The notes under the pieces were generated by a model. It ran no database searches and was not told where the DNA came from. It was given only the letters and a program-made list of their open reading frames with translations. The position numbers and the translations under genes are program-made. A DNA stretch of 19,289 nt. Source: an uncultured Candidatus Melainabacteria bacterium (GTDB lineage Bacteria; Cyanobacteriota; Vampirovibrionia; Gastranaerophilales; Gastranaerophilaceae). The stretch spans positions 1 through 19,289 of the forward strand of contig CAKVGS010000034.1 in NCBI GenBank assembly GCA_934747335.1, read 5' to 3'. Of the stretch, positions 1 to 5,778 are shown in pieces. Positions within the stretch are counted from its first letter, which is position 1, and each line of letters begins with the position of its first letter.

Positions 1-182
1 TTCATTGGTAAAACTGCAATTAAATTATCATTATCAAAAAACATCAAAGAATTATCTATAAACCTATCAGAATGATATTCCATAAAATTCCTATTAAACA
101 TAAAAATACCATTTTTGGAATTTTCAATAAATTCATTCCATATTGCTTTATTTTCAGACAAGTAAGGTTTAATAGTTATCAT
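1..182 (-). CDS. FemAB/GNAT-like acyltransferase, N-terminal part (runs off the window)
   Basis: Reading leftwards from the ATG at 182-180, an open frame of 60 codons runs off the window edge, starting MITIKPYLSENKAIWNEF. The segment NSKNGIFMFNRNFMEYHSDR followed by LIAVLPM is typical of acyltransferases of the FemAB/GNAT fold found next to dTDP-sugar ketoisomerases in polysaccharide loci. The ATG overlaps the TGA of the preceding ketoisomerase gene by one base (TGATG), so the two are probably translationally coupled. A role in acylating an amino sugar for O-antigen, capsule or glycoprotein glycan is inferred from the partner gene; the catalytic part lies outside the window. Confidence 0.7.
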   Translation of the reverse strand, partial: MITIKPYLSENKAIWNEFIENSKNGIFMFNRNFMEYHSDRFIDNSLMFFDNDNLIAVLPM

Positions 183-580
183 CAACTATTTACCTCTTTT
201 AAAAACTCGTCATAATCTCGTATATATTCTTTTTCATCATAGTGCGTGCTAGCCAAGACCATAAGCTTGCAACCATAAGAAAAATGTCGCATCTCTCTCC
301 ACATGTTTTTACCAATATACAAACCGACGTCAGGCCTATTTAACCAAACAGTTTCTCTTGTTTCGCCATCGTCCAATACAAATTGACAAGCCCCATCCAT
401 TGCAACGATTATTTGTTCCAATTCTTTGTGCGCGTGTTTTCCTCTCTCTTGGTCGGGCAATGTGTCAAAAATATAATAAACTCTTTTAATGTCGAATGGT
501 ATATTTTTCCCACCTTCCAAAGAAACAAGTTTACCCCGTTCATCGCCGAATATTTTCATATTTATTAGCTTATAATTCAT
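182..580 (-). CDS. dTDP-4-oxo-6-deoxyglucose 3,4-ketoisomerase family (FdtA/QdtA-like cupin)
   Basis: This 132-residue protein has the size and motifs of the WxcM-like/FdtA cupin family. Members move the keto group of dTDP-4-keto-6-deoxyglucose from C4 to C3, giving the precursor of 3-amino sugars such as Fuc3NAc or Qui3NAc. Visible signatures are DERGKL near residues 13-18, the RGKHAHKELEQIIV segment (about 46-59) carrying the paired histidines expected in the active site, and YDEKEYIRDYDEF near the end. The ATG at 580 has an upstream AAGGA. It sits between a recombinase-like gene (39-base gap) and an acyltransferase (one-base overlap), all on one strand, so it is probably part of a surface-glycan operon. 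The family is clear; whether the product is the fuco or gluco isomer cannot be read from the sequence. Confidence 0.85.
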   Translation of the reverse strand: MNYKLINMKIFGDERGKLVSLEGGKNIPFDIKRVYYIFDTLPDQERGKHAHKELEQIIVAMDGACQFVLDDGETRETVWLNRPDVGLYIGKNMWREMRHFSYGCKLMVLASTHYDEKEYIRDYDEFLKEVNS

Positions 581-619
581 TTTGTATTCCTTATTAAAAT
601 GCCTCTAATAATTAATGCT

Positions 620-1150
620 CTACAACCCAACTCCTTCTCTAAATCTCAAGTTCATGTTTTCTTCGACCCCGATAAATTTAAGCGTGTCTTCTACTTTGGT
701 TTGATTGAAAAGCCATTGTAGATAGGACAAATCTCTGTATTTTTTGTAATAGTGATACGCAAAAGTTTTGCGCCAAGAAACCACGGAATACTTATCTTGC
801 AGCCCCAACTCCATACATATCATTTTAAAAATATAAAACACCGATGTTCTATCCAATCTTTCTCCGCTTTTGTTCTTAAATAACGGCTCTTCCAAGCGTC
901 GCCCATTTATATATTCAGAAATAGAGGCTTGCAACTCTTCGCTCAAAGGCACAATATGCCCCTCGCCAATCGCTAAATATTGCTTATTTTTTACATCTTT
1001 TACGTTTAACTCTAAAAGATCTTTTAGGTTAATTCCCGTATTAATAGAAAGTGTGAACAACAAATAACCTCGATGATGTTCGCGTTGCTTAAATAAATCT
1101 TTTATTTGATTTATAATTTCTATTTCTTTTATCGGAGAATTTACCGCCAC
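620..1150 (-). CDS. Catalytically degenerate tyrosine recombinase-like protein
   Basis: This 176-residue protein aligns by eye with the catalytic domain of phage-integrase-type tyrosine recombinases, in particular a short family of about 180 residues lacking the N-terminal core-binding domain. Recognisable blocks are INTGINLKDLLELNVKDV (about 36-53), SWRKTFAYHYYKKYRD (125-140) and LQWLFNQTKVEDTLKFIGV (144-162). The expected catalytic residues are largely gone: Asn41 replaces Arg I, Val124 replaces the His of HxxR, Gln150 replaces the His of the LFNH-like box and Phe159 replaces the nucleophilic Tyr. Only Arg127 remains clearly. The frame is intact, so it may act as a DNA-binding or regulatory protein rather than a recombinase. 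It starts with GTG at 1150 with a GAGGG about 13 nt upstream; an in-frame stop lies close before it. It is the first gene of the glycan operon, beside a possible invertible promoter. Confidence 0.75.
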   Translation of the reverse strand: MAVNSPIKEIEIINQIKDLFKQREHHRGYLLFTLSINTGINLKDLLELNVKDVKNKQYLAIGEGHIVPLSEELQASISEYINGRRLEEPLFKNKSGERLDRTSVFYIFKMICMELGLQDKYSVVSWRKTFAYHYYKKYRDLSYLQWLFNQTKVEDTLKFIGVEENMNLRFREGVGL

Positions 1151-1179
1151 TACTCAGTTTGACCCTCTTTTTTCTTGCC

Positions 1180-1217
1180 AAAATCTCTTAACTTTTTATA
1201 TCAAGTGTTAAGAGATT
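1180..1217 (-). repeat. Copy A of a 38-bp inverted element (putative recombination site)
   Basis: Read on the minus strand, this begins AATCTCTTAACACTTGATAT and matches copy B at 1375-1412 with a single mismatch over 38 bases. Each copy is itself a palindrome, with arms AATCTCTTAAC and GTTAAGAGATT around a 14-base asymmetric centre, as at many tyrosine-recombinase core sites. The asymmetric centre shows that copies A and B lie in opposite orientation. The palindrome could also form an RNA hairpin in the leader of the downstream operon. Confidence 0.8.
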
Positions 1218-1374
1218 TTTTTCGTATAAAAATTCTAACACAAAAGCTTTTATTTATATACGTTTTCAAAAAATAATTTACAATGTAAATCCTAATATAT
1301 TGGTCTTTAAGAAATTTTGTCAAAAAAATTCAAATTTTTCAAAAATAGAACGCACTAGCGACGCGAATTTCGCC
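1218..1374. promoter_or_regulatory. Putative invertible segment carrying the glycan-operon promoter
   Basis: These 157 bases lie between the two oppositely oriented 38-bp copies and contain no gene. The segment holds one strong sigma-70-like promoter pointing to the minus strand, towards the recombinase-like gene and the ketoisomerase. Inversion between the copies would turn the promoter towards the plus strand, away from the operon and into a GC-rich inverted repeat and the 3' end of glgA. The arrangement resembles phase-variable capsule promoters of Bacteroides. The repeats and promoter are seen; inversion itself is inferred. Confidence 0.55.
1294..1323 (-). promoter_or_regulatory. Promoter for the recombinase-like / glycan operon
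   Basis: On the minus strand there is a perfect -35 TTGACA (1323-1318), an 18-base spacer and a -10 TATATT (1299-1294). Transcription would begin near 1287, cross the copy A palindrome after about 70 nt and reach the GTG start at 1150. Confidence 0.6.
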
Positions 1375-1412
1375 AATCTCTTAACACTTGATATAAAATG
1401 TTAAGAGATTTT
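1375..1412 (+). repeat. Copy B of the 38-bp inverted element
   Basis: On the plus strand this begins AATCTCTTAACACTTGATAT and is the inverted partner of copy A. The single mismatch is a T here against an A in copy A at position 25 of the element. Homology stops at the element boundaries, so the flanks are unrelated and only the 38 bp was duplicated or is used as a site. Confidence 0.8.
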
Positions 1413-1454
1413 TGTTTGTAAAGATGAATTAATTTATTTATTTTTTATTAATTG

Positions 1455-1596
1455 ATAATACCCTCTCCCGCCTTCGGCACCCTCCCCCGAGGGAGGGGAT
1501 TACTTGTGGTTGTTTAGCGCATAGTAAATCACAAAAAACGAACGACTTTAGTTCCCTCCCTCGGGGGAGGGTGCCGAAGGCGGGAGAGGGTATTAT
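1455..1596. repeat. GC-rich MITE-like inverted repeat
   Basis: Two 43-bp perfect inverted arms (1455-1497 and 1554-1596) are separated by 56 bp. The arms contain CTCCCGCCTTCGGCACCCTC and its complement and are far richer in G+C than the surrounding AT-rich DNA. No open frame lies inside. A GC-rich intergenic palindrome with AT-rich edges fits a non-autonomous mobile repeat. It lies just after the 3' end of glgA, so it may also stop transcription from either side. Confidence 0.75.
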
Positions 1597-1627
1597 TAAC
1601 TTTTGATTCTACAAACTAAAGAGCAAT

Positions 1628-3067
1628 TTACACCAAAGCTCTGTACATATCCAAATACTTTTTAGCGCTTTCTTTCCAACTGAAATCAGCTTTCATTGCA
1701 CTTTGGCGCATTGCATTAAATGTGTATTTGTCTTTATAAACATTCATCGCGCATAAGATTGCATCTTTCATTGCATTTCCGTTATAGCCCCAGAACTTAA
1801 AGCCGTTAGAATTATCTAGCGGATAGCCGGTTACGGTGTCCTCCAAGCCGCCGGTTGCACGAACGATAGGTAATGAGCCGAAACGCATTGCAATTAGTTG
1901 AGAAAGCCCGCAAGGTTCAAACTTTGATGGCATCAAGAAGAAATCGCTTCCTGCATAAATTAAGTTTGCCAAATCCGCCTTATAACCAATATAGGCTCTG
2001 ATGTTTGGAGTATTATTTGAAAGCCAAATAAATAGATTTTCATAAGATTTGTCACCTGAACCTAAGAAAATAAAATCGGCATCAAGGTTACGCAAATTAT
2101 TTTCTTCTTGTCGGATTAAATCTAATCCTTTTTGGTCAACTAATCTTGAAATTAAAGCAATAAGTGGTCTTTCCGGGTTGTATTTTAAGCCAAAATATTC
2201 AAGAATTTTCTTTTTGTTATCTTCTTTGTTTTCTAAAGAACTTACGTCATAATTTTTAGCTAATGTTTTATCAGTTTTTGGATTGAAAACATCATAGTCA
2301 ATTCCGTTTACAATCCCCACAAGTTTATCGGTATGACCACGAAGTGTGTAGTCCATTCCTTCACCGTATTCCGGTGTTAATATTTCTTTTGCATAATTCG
2401 GAGAAACCGCAACTACTTTATCTGCATAATTTATTGCGCCTTTCATCCAATTAACGCGTCCGTAGTGTTCGCATCCCCATTCATTAAACACGATATCTTT
2501 TCTCATATTGGCAAAATCCAAAATATCTTCAAACCAAACTCCTTGATAAGCCAAGTTATGGATTTCAAAAACATTTTTAGTTTTAGACCAAAATTCATCA
2601 AACTTATAATTCGCTTTGATATACAAAGGAATCATTGCAGTATGCCAATCGTTTGAATGAATTATATCGGCTCTAAAATTAAGTTGTTTTGCGTATTCTA
2701 ATGTAGCAAGAGAAAACGCAATATATCTTTCGTGTTCGTAACGCGGGTCAAGCCAGCGCGGATAAACCTCTTGAAAACAAGAAAAATACCAATCACTTTG
2801 AACAAAAAACACATTTATATTTGTGTTCGGAAGTTTTGTCATGTGGAGTTTAAATTTTTGAGGCGAAGAACCGAAAGTTATCCACATTTCAGAATTTTCT
2901 AACTCTTTAATACCCCACTTATCTCTATCAATACATCCGTGTAGAGGAGTAAAAATTGCAATTTCAGCGTTTTTTTCTAAAGCTTTGGGTAAACTTCCGA
3001 CAACATCAGACAAACCGCCTGCTTTTGAAAATGGTGAAACTTCTGCGGCTGCAAATAATATTTTCAT
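1628..3067 (-). CDS. glgA: Glycogen synthase (ADP-glucose alpha-1,4-glucosyltransferase, GT5)
   Basis: This 479-residue protein is nearly the length of E. coli GlgA (477). It transfers glucose from ADP-glucose to the non-reducing end of an alpha-1,4-glucan in the cytoplasm. The N-terminus MKILFAAAEVSPFSKAGGL carries the KAGGL substrate-binding loop with Lys15. Other GT5 landmarks are EIHNLAYQGVW, VSPNYAKEI, LISRLVDQKGLDL and the C-terminal EPCGLSQLIAMRFGSLPIVR block with the catalytic Glu and the TGGLEDTV loop. An AAGGAG lies 8 nt before the ATG, and a good promoter lies upstream. It stands alone here, with no glgB, glgC or glgP nearby, and is transcribed towards the GC-rich inverted repeat. 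Function is secure by family; no unusual residue was seen. Confidence 0.95.
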   Translation of the reverse strand: MKILFAAAEVSPFSKAGGLSDVVGSLPKALEKNAEIAIFTPLHGCIDRDKWGIKELENSEMWITFGSSPQKFKLHMTKLPNTNINVFFVQSDWYFSCFQEVYPRWLDPRYEHERYIAFSLATLEYAKQLNFRADIIHSNDWHTAMIPLYIKANYKFDEFWSKTKNVFEIHNLAYQGVWFEDILDFANMRKDIVFNEWGCEHYGRVNWMKGAINYADKVVAVSPNYAKEILTPEYGEGMDYTLRGHTDKLVGIVNGIDYDVFNPKTDKTLAKNYDVSSLENKEDNKKKILEYFGLKYNPERPLIALISRLVDQKGLDLIRQEENNLRNLDADFIFLGSGDKSYENLFIWLSNNTPNIRAYIGYKADLANLIYAGSDFFLMPSKFEPCGLSQLIAMRFGSLPIVRATGGLEDTVTGYPLDNSNGFKFWGYNGNAMKDAILCAMNVYKDKYTFNAMRQSAMKADFSWKESAKKYLDMYRALV

Positions 3068-3115
3068 AAAACTCTACTCCTTATTTTACGCTTTTGGGGT
3101 TGCTCTTTGCATGAA

Positions 3116-3144
3116 ATTATAAAACGTTAAAAGGTTAAAATCAA
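3116..3144 (-). promoter_or_regulatory. Promoter of glgA
   Basis: On the minus strand there is TTGATT (3144-3139), a 17-base spacer and a perfect TATAAT (3121-3116). The ATG of glgA is about 50 bases downstream, with AAGGAG in between. Confidence 0.65.
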
Positions 3145-3192
3145 TTGTTATAAAGCAAAATTTTATGAAAATGTTTTTTGTTGTTTTTTTTA

Positions 3193-3219
3193 AGAAAGCC
3201 CGTTTTTATTGGGCTTTCT
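3193..3219 (-). terminator. Hairpin overlapping the stop codon of the small secreted protein gene
   Basis: AGAAAGCCC (3193-3201) pairs with GGGCTTTCT (3211-3219) around a 9-base loop. The TAA stop of the upstream minus-strand gene (3208-3206) lies inside the loop. The bases after the hairpin on the minus strand are mostly A, not T, so this is not a textbook intrinsic terminator. Confidence 0.4.
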
Positions 3220-3532
3220 GGAATAATGGTGTATTTCTGTTTTGCAAACAGACTCCAAATTGACAGCTGGAATTGTAATTAAAATTGTTTTCTGTCGGTG
3301 TAAAACTATTAGCTTCTTTTCGAATTTCACTCCTGTTTAGAGGTGCTAGGCGAGCTTCAGGGGAACCTGAAAACTCTTTTATGTTGCTGTTTGGGTTATA
3401 AATTGGCGAAACTTTTTCTCTAAACCCTGGAACGGAACAAACTGTTGCATCATCATCAATTGGACAAGTTGCAAAACTTGGTAAAAATACACTGACGATT
3501 AGAATGGATGATAATATAAAAATCTTTTTCAT
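3206..3532 (-). CDS. Small secreted protein of unknown function, four cysteines
   Basis: I do not recognise this 108-residue protein. It starts MKKIFILSSILIVSVFLPSF, a clear signal peptide with probable cleavage just before or at Cys23 (SFATC); the sequence before the cysteine is not a good lipobox. The mature part is polar and carries Cys23, Cys32, Cys90 and Cys95, a spacing that could give two disulfides in the periplasm or outside the cell. There is no repeat or known motif. AAGGAG lies 9 nt before the ATG, which supports a real gene. It stands alone between yebC, which is divergent, and glgA. Function cannot be assigned. Confidence 0.65.
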   Translation of the reverse strand: MKKIFILSSILIVSVFLPSFATCPIDDDATVCSVPGFREKVSPIYNPNSNIKEFSGSPEARLAPLNRSEIRKEANSFTPTENNFNYNSSCQFGVCLQNRNTPLFQKAQ

Positions 3533-3663
3533 AATTGTTTTCTCCTTTTTTTATAAAACCTTGTTTGAGTATATTGTAAGACTATTTTCAGAAATATCAT
3601 TAATCTGTTCGGCTAAGTAATTAGTATTAACTTAAATTGAAATAATAAACTTTGTAATATCTC

Positions 3664-3692
3664 TTGCTATATAAAACGCTTTAATGTATTAT
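3664..3692 (+). promoter_or_regulatory. Promoter of the yebC-ybaB-recR run
   Basis: TTGCTA (3664-3669), a 17-base spacer and TATTAT (3687-3692) lie 38 bases before the yebC ATG. The following leader carries an AAGGGG Shine-Dalgarno. Confidence 0.5.
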
Positions 3693-3730
3693 TGTAAAGC
3701 AGAACAGACTAATTATAAGGGGATATATTT

Positions 3731-4489
3731 ATGAGCGGACACTCAAAATGGTCAACGATTAAACATAAAAAAGCTAAAACAGATTCATTAAGAGCTGCAG
3801 AATTTCAAAAATTTTCAAGAGAAATTATTGTAGCATCAAAACTTGGCGGGCCTGATCCTGCAGGCAACTTCAGACTTAGAACTGCTATTGAAAAAGCTAA
3901 AGCTGCAGGACTTCCAAACGATAATATTAAAAGAGCTATCGAAAAAGGTTCTGGTGCCGGTAACAGTGAAAACTATGATGAAATGGTTTATGAAGGCTAC
4001 GCAGCAGGCGGCGTTGCAGTTGTAGTAGAAGCTATGACTGACAACAAAAACAGAACGGCCGGCGATGTTAGAAGCTATTTTACAAAATTTAACGGCAACT
4101 TGGGTGAAACAGGTTGCGTTGGTTGGATGTTCGATAAAAAAGGTTGTATTACTTTTAACAAAGATGATGTGGATTATGAAAAACTTTTCGAAGCTGCAAT
4201 TAATCTAGACGCAGATGATATTGTTGAGGAAGAGGATGAATATAAAGTTTACACTTCTATTCCAAACTTGCAACCTGTAACAGAAGGCTTGGAAGCAGAA
4301 GGCTTCAAATCAACTTCAGCAGAATTCACAAGAGTTCCACAAAATACAATTGAAGTATCAGATGAAAAAACTGCAATCAGCATCATGAGATTGTTAGGTA
4401 AATTAGAAGAACATGACGATGTTCAGAATGTTTATGCGAATTTCGACATTGATGATGATTTAATGGCAAAAATAGAAGAACAACTTTAG
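3731..4489 (+). CDS. yebC: YebC/PmpR/TACO1-family protein
   Basis: This 252-residue protein has the family hallmark N-terminus MSGHSKWSTIKHKKAKTD and the conserved LRTAIEKAKAAGLPNDNIKR and YEGYAAGGVAVVVEAMTDNK blocks, and the usual length of about 245-250. Members are cytoplasmic three-domain proteins. Some act as DNA-binding regulators (PmpR, RuvC-region YebC) and others help ribosomes translate proline-rich stretches (TACO1 and recent bacterial work). Which applies here cannot be read from the sequence. It has its own promoter and an AAGGGG Shine-Dalgarno and is followed 28 bases later by ybaB, so the two are likely cotranscribed. Confidence 0.93.
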   Translation: MSGHSKWSTIKHKKAKTDSLRAAEFQKFSREIIVASKLGGPDPAGNFRLRTAIEKAKAAGLPNDNIKRAIEKGSGAGNSENYDEMVYEGYAAGGVAVVVEAMTDNKNRTAGDVRSYFTKFNGNLGETGCVGWMFDKKGCITFNKDDVDYEKLFEAAINLDADDIVEEEDEYKVYTSIPNLQPVTEGLEAEGFKSTSAEFTRVPQNTIEVSDEKTAISIMRLLGKLEEHDDVQNVYANFDIDDDLMAKIEEQL

Positions 4490-4517
4490 GGAGTACATAG
4501 GTAGGAGGAAATCAACT

Positions 4518-4853
4518 ATGATGAACATGATGAATATGATGAAACAAGCTCAAAATATTCAAAAAAGATTAAAAGAAGCTCAAGATGAACTTAACAAAAT
4601 GGATATTTCAGGCGAAGCAGCAAACGGTTCTGTAAAAGTTGTTTGCGACGGTAAAGGTTTATTCAAATCAATTAAACTTTCTGCAGAAGCTATTAATCCG
4701 GAAAACCCATCTTCTGTTTCAGAAGACACTATTGAAATGTTAGAAGATATTATCACAACAGCTATTAACCAAACAACAGGTAAAGCTCAAAAAGTTATGG
4801 AAGAAAAAATGAAATCAGTAACAGGTGGTATCAGTATACCAGGGTTATTTTAA
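4518..4853 (+). CDS. ybaB: YbaB/EbfC family nucleoid-associated protein
   Basis: This 111-residue protein fits the YbaB/EbfC family of small dimeric DNA-binding proteins. It has a Met-rich start (MMNMMNMMKQAQNIQKRLKE), an N-terminal helix, the central GSVKVVCDGKGLFKSIKLS strand region and a C-terminal helix ending GGISIPGLF. YbaB often neighbours recR, and recR follows here after a 154-base gap. An AGGAGG lies 9 nt before the first ATG; because the start is a run of closely spaced methionines, an ATG a few codons in is possible, but the first fits the spacing best. It probably coats or remodels chromosomal DNA, perhaps with a role in recombination or repair suggested by the neighbour. Confidence 0.92.
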   Translation: MMNMMNMMKQAQNIQKRLKEAQDELNKMDISGEAANGSVKVVCDGKGLFKSIKLSAEAINPENPSSVSEDTIEMLEDIITTAINQTTGKAQKVMEEKMKSVTGGISIPGLF

Positions 4854-4867
4854 TTAAATTAGGTTCA

Positions 4868-5002
4868 ATAGTTTAGAAGTTTAGAGGTTGAGGAGTTTAG
4901 AAGAAATTATAAAAATTTAAAGAGATGAACATGATTTATAAAAAGTAAATAATCTAAAATTTCTTATAAACTTCTAAACTTATCAACTCCTCTACTTAGG
5001 AG
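4868..5002 (+). repeat. Imperfect inverted repeat in the recR leader
   Basis: The ybaB-recR gap contains GTTTAGAAG twice in forward orientation (near 4871 and 4895) and once inverted (near 4970), within a longer imperfect inverted repeat (about 4875-4905 against 4956-4995). GAGGAGTT (4890-4897) can pair with AACTCCTC (4985-4992). Part of the same right arm, CTCCT (4987-4991), can instead pair with the recR Shine-Dalgarno AGGAG (4998-5002). It may be a degenerate mobile repeat, a translational control structure, or both. Confidence 0.45.
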
Positions 5003-5007
5003 AAGTT

Positions 5008-5604
5008 TTGATTTATCCAAAATCAATAGCAACATTAATAGAACAATTTCAAAAATTTCCGTCCGTTGGACCGAAGTCTGCACAACGGATGGCTTTTCAG
5101 GTGCTTAAAATGCCATTAAGTGAGGTTGAAAAATTTGCCAATGCGATTTTGGAAGCAAAGAAAAATTCAAAAACTTGTGAAATTTGTTTTAATATTTCAA
5201 CCCAAAGCCCTTGTGAAATTTGTTCTTCAACAAATCGTAATCGTTCGGTAATTTGTGTGGTTGCTGAAACGAAAGATTTGATTGCGATTGAAAAAACAAA
5301 TGAATATAGAGGACTCTATCACGTTTTACAAGGTCTTATTTCTCCAATGGATGGAATAGGTGCAGAGGATATTAGAATAAAAGAATTACTCCAAAGACTT
5401 ACAAATGAAGAAGTTCAGGAAGTTATTTTGGCATTATCACCTTCAGTTGAAGGCGAAGCGACAAGTTTGTATTTAACAAAATTAATCAAACCGTTTGGCA
5501 TAAAAATTTCTCGTATTGCTTTCGGGTTGCCTGTCGGAGCGGATTTGGAATACGCTGACGAAGTGACTTTAGCGAGAGCTATCGAAGGTAGAAGAGAGTT
5601 ATAG
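5008..5604 (+). CDS. recR: Recombination mediator protein RecR
   Basis: At 198 residues it matches the normal RecR length. RecR works with RecF/RecO to load RecA onto SSB-coated single-stranded DNA. The order is as expected: a helix-hairpin-helix region FPSVGPKSAQRMAFQVL, a four-cysteine zinc motif CEICFNIS...CEIC, a Toprim domain starting VICVVAETKDLIAIE with the ALSPSVEGEATSLYL segment, and the C-terminal GLPVGADLEYADEVTLARAI Walker-B-like tail. The start is TTG at 5008, with AGGAG five bases upstream; no better ATG exists, and the N-terminus fits the family. A large palindrome begins at the base after the stop codon. Confidence 0.95.
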   Translation: MIYPKSIATLIEQFQKFPSVGPKSAQRMAFQVLKMPLSEVEKFANAILEAKKNSKTCEICFNISTQSPCEICSSTNRNRSVICVVAETKDLIAIEKTNEYRGLYHVLQGLISPMDGIGAEDIRIKELLQRLTNEEVQEVILALSPSVEGEATSLYLTKLIKPFGIKISRIAFGLPVGADLEYADEVTLARAIEGRREL

Positions 5605-5715
5605 AAAGCTAATGGTGCAAAAAATTGCACCCTACATCCTTTATAAAAATACGTTCTATATTGAATTTATATTAATTAGGCAAAGTAGGGTGCAATTTTT
5701 TGCACCATTAGCTTT
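5605..5715. repeat. 31-bp perfect inverted repeat abutting recR (MITE-like or bidirectional terminator)
   Basis: Arm 5605-5635 (starting AAAGCTAATGGTGCAA) is the exact complement of 5685-5715, with 49 AT-rich bases between them. Each arm holds its own smaller palindrome, GGTGCA...TGCACC, so the structure is nested. The right arm is followed by Ts, so it could terminate recR transcription. Size, symmetry and lack of a gene inside fit a non-autonomous mobile repeat inserted next to the recR stop. Confidence 0.7.
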
Positions 5716-5762
5716 TTATTAAAAAAAATAGAACAAATAGCGTATGTTTAATATTCTAAAAG

Positions 5763-5771
5763 TGCTATAAT
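5763..5771 (+). promoter_or_regulatory. Extended -10 promoter of the HD-GYP gene, probably leaderless
   Basis: TGCTATAAT is a perfect extended -10 (TGnTATAAT). It ends 7 bases before the ATG at 5779, so transcription should start at or within a base or two of the start codon. There is no Shine-Dalgarno. No good -35 is visible, as is usual for extended -10 promoters. Confidence 0.6.
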
Positions 5772-5778
5772 TCTAACT

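Noticed and set aside
4868..5002. CRISPR-like short repeats (GTTTAGAAG)
   Set aside because: Only three imperfect copies occur, one inverted, with no regular spacers; this is a leader repeat, not an array.
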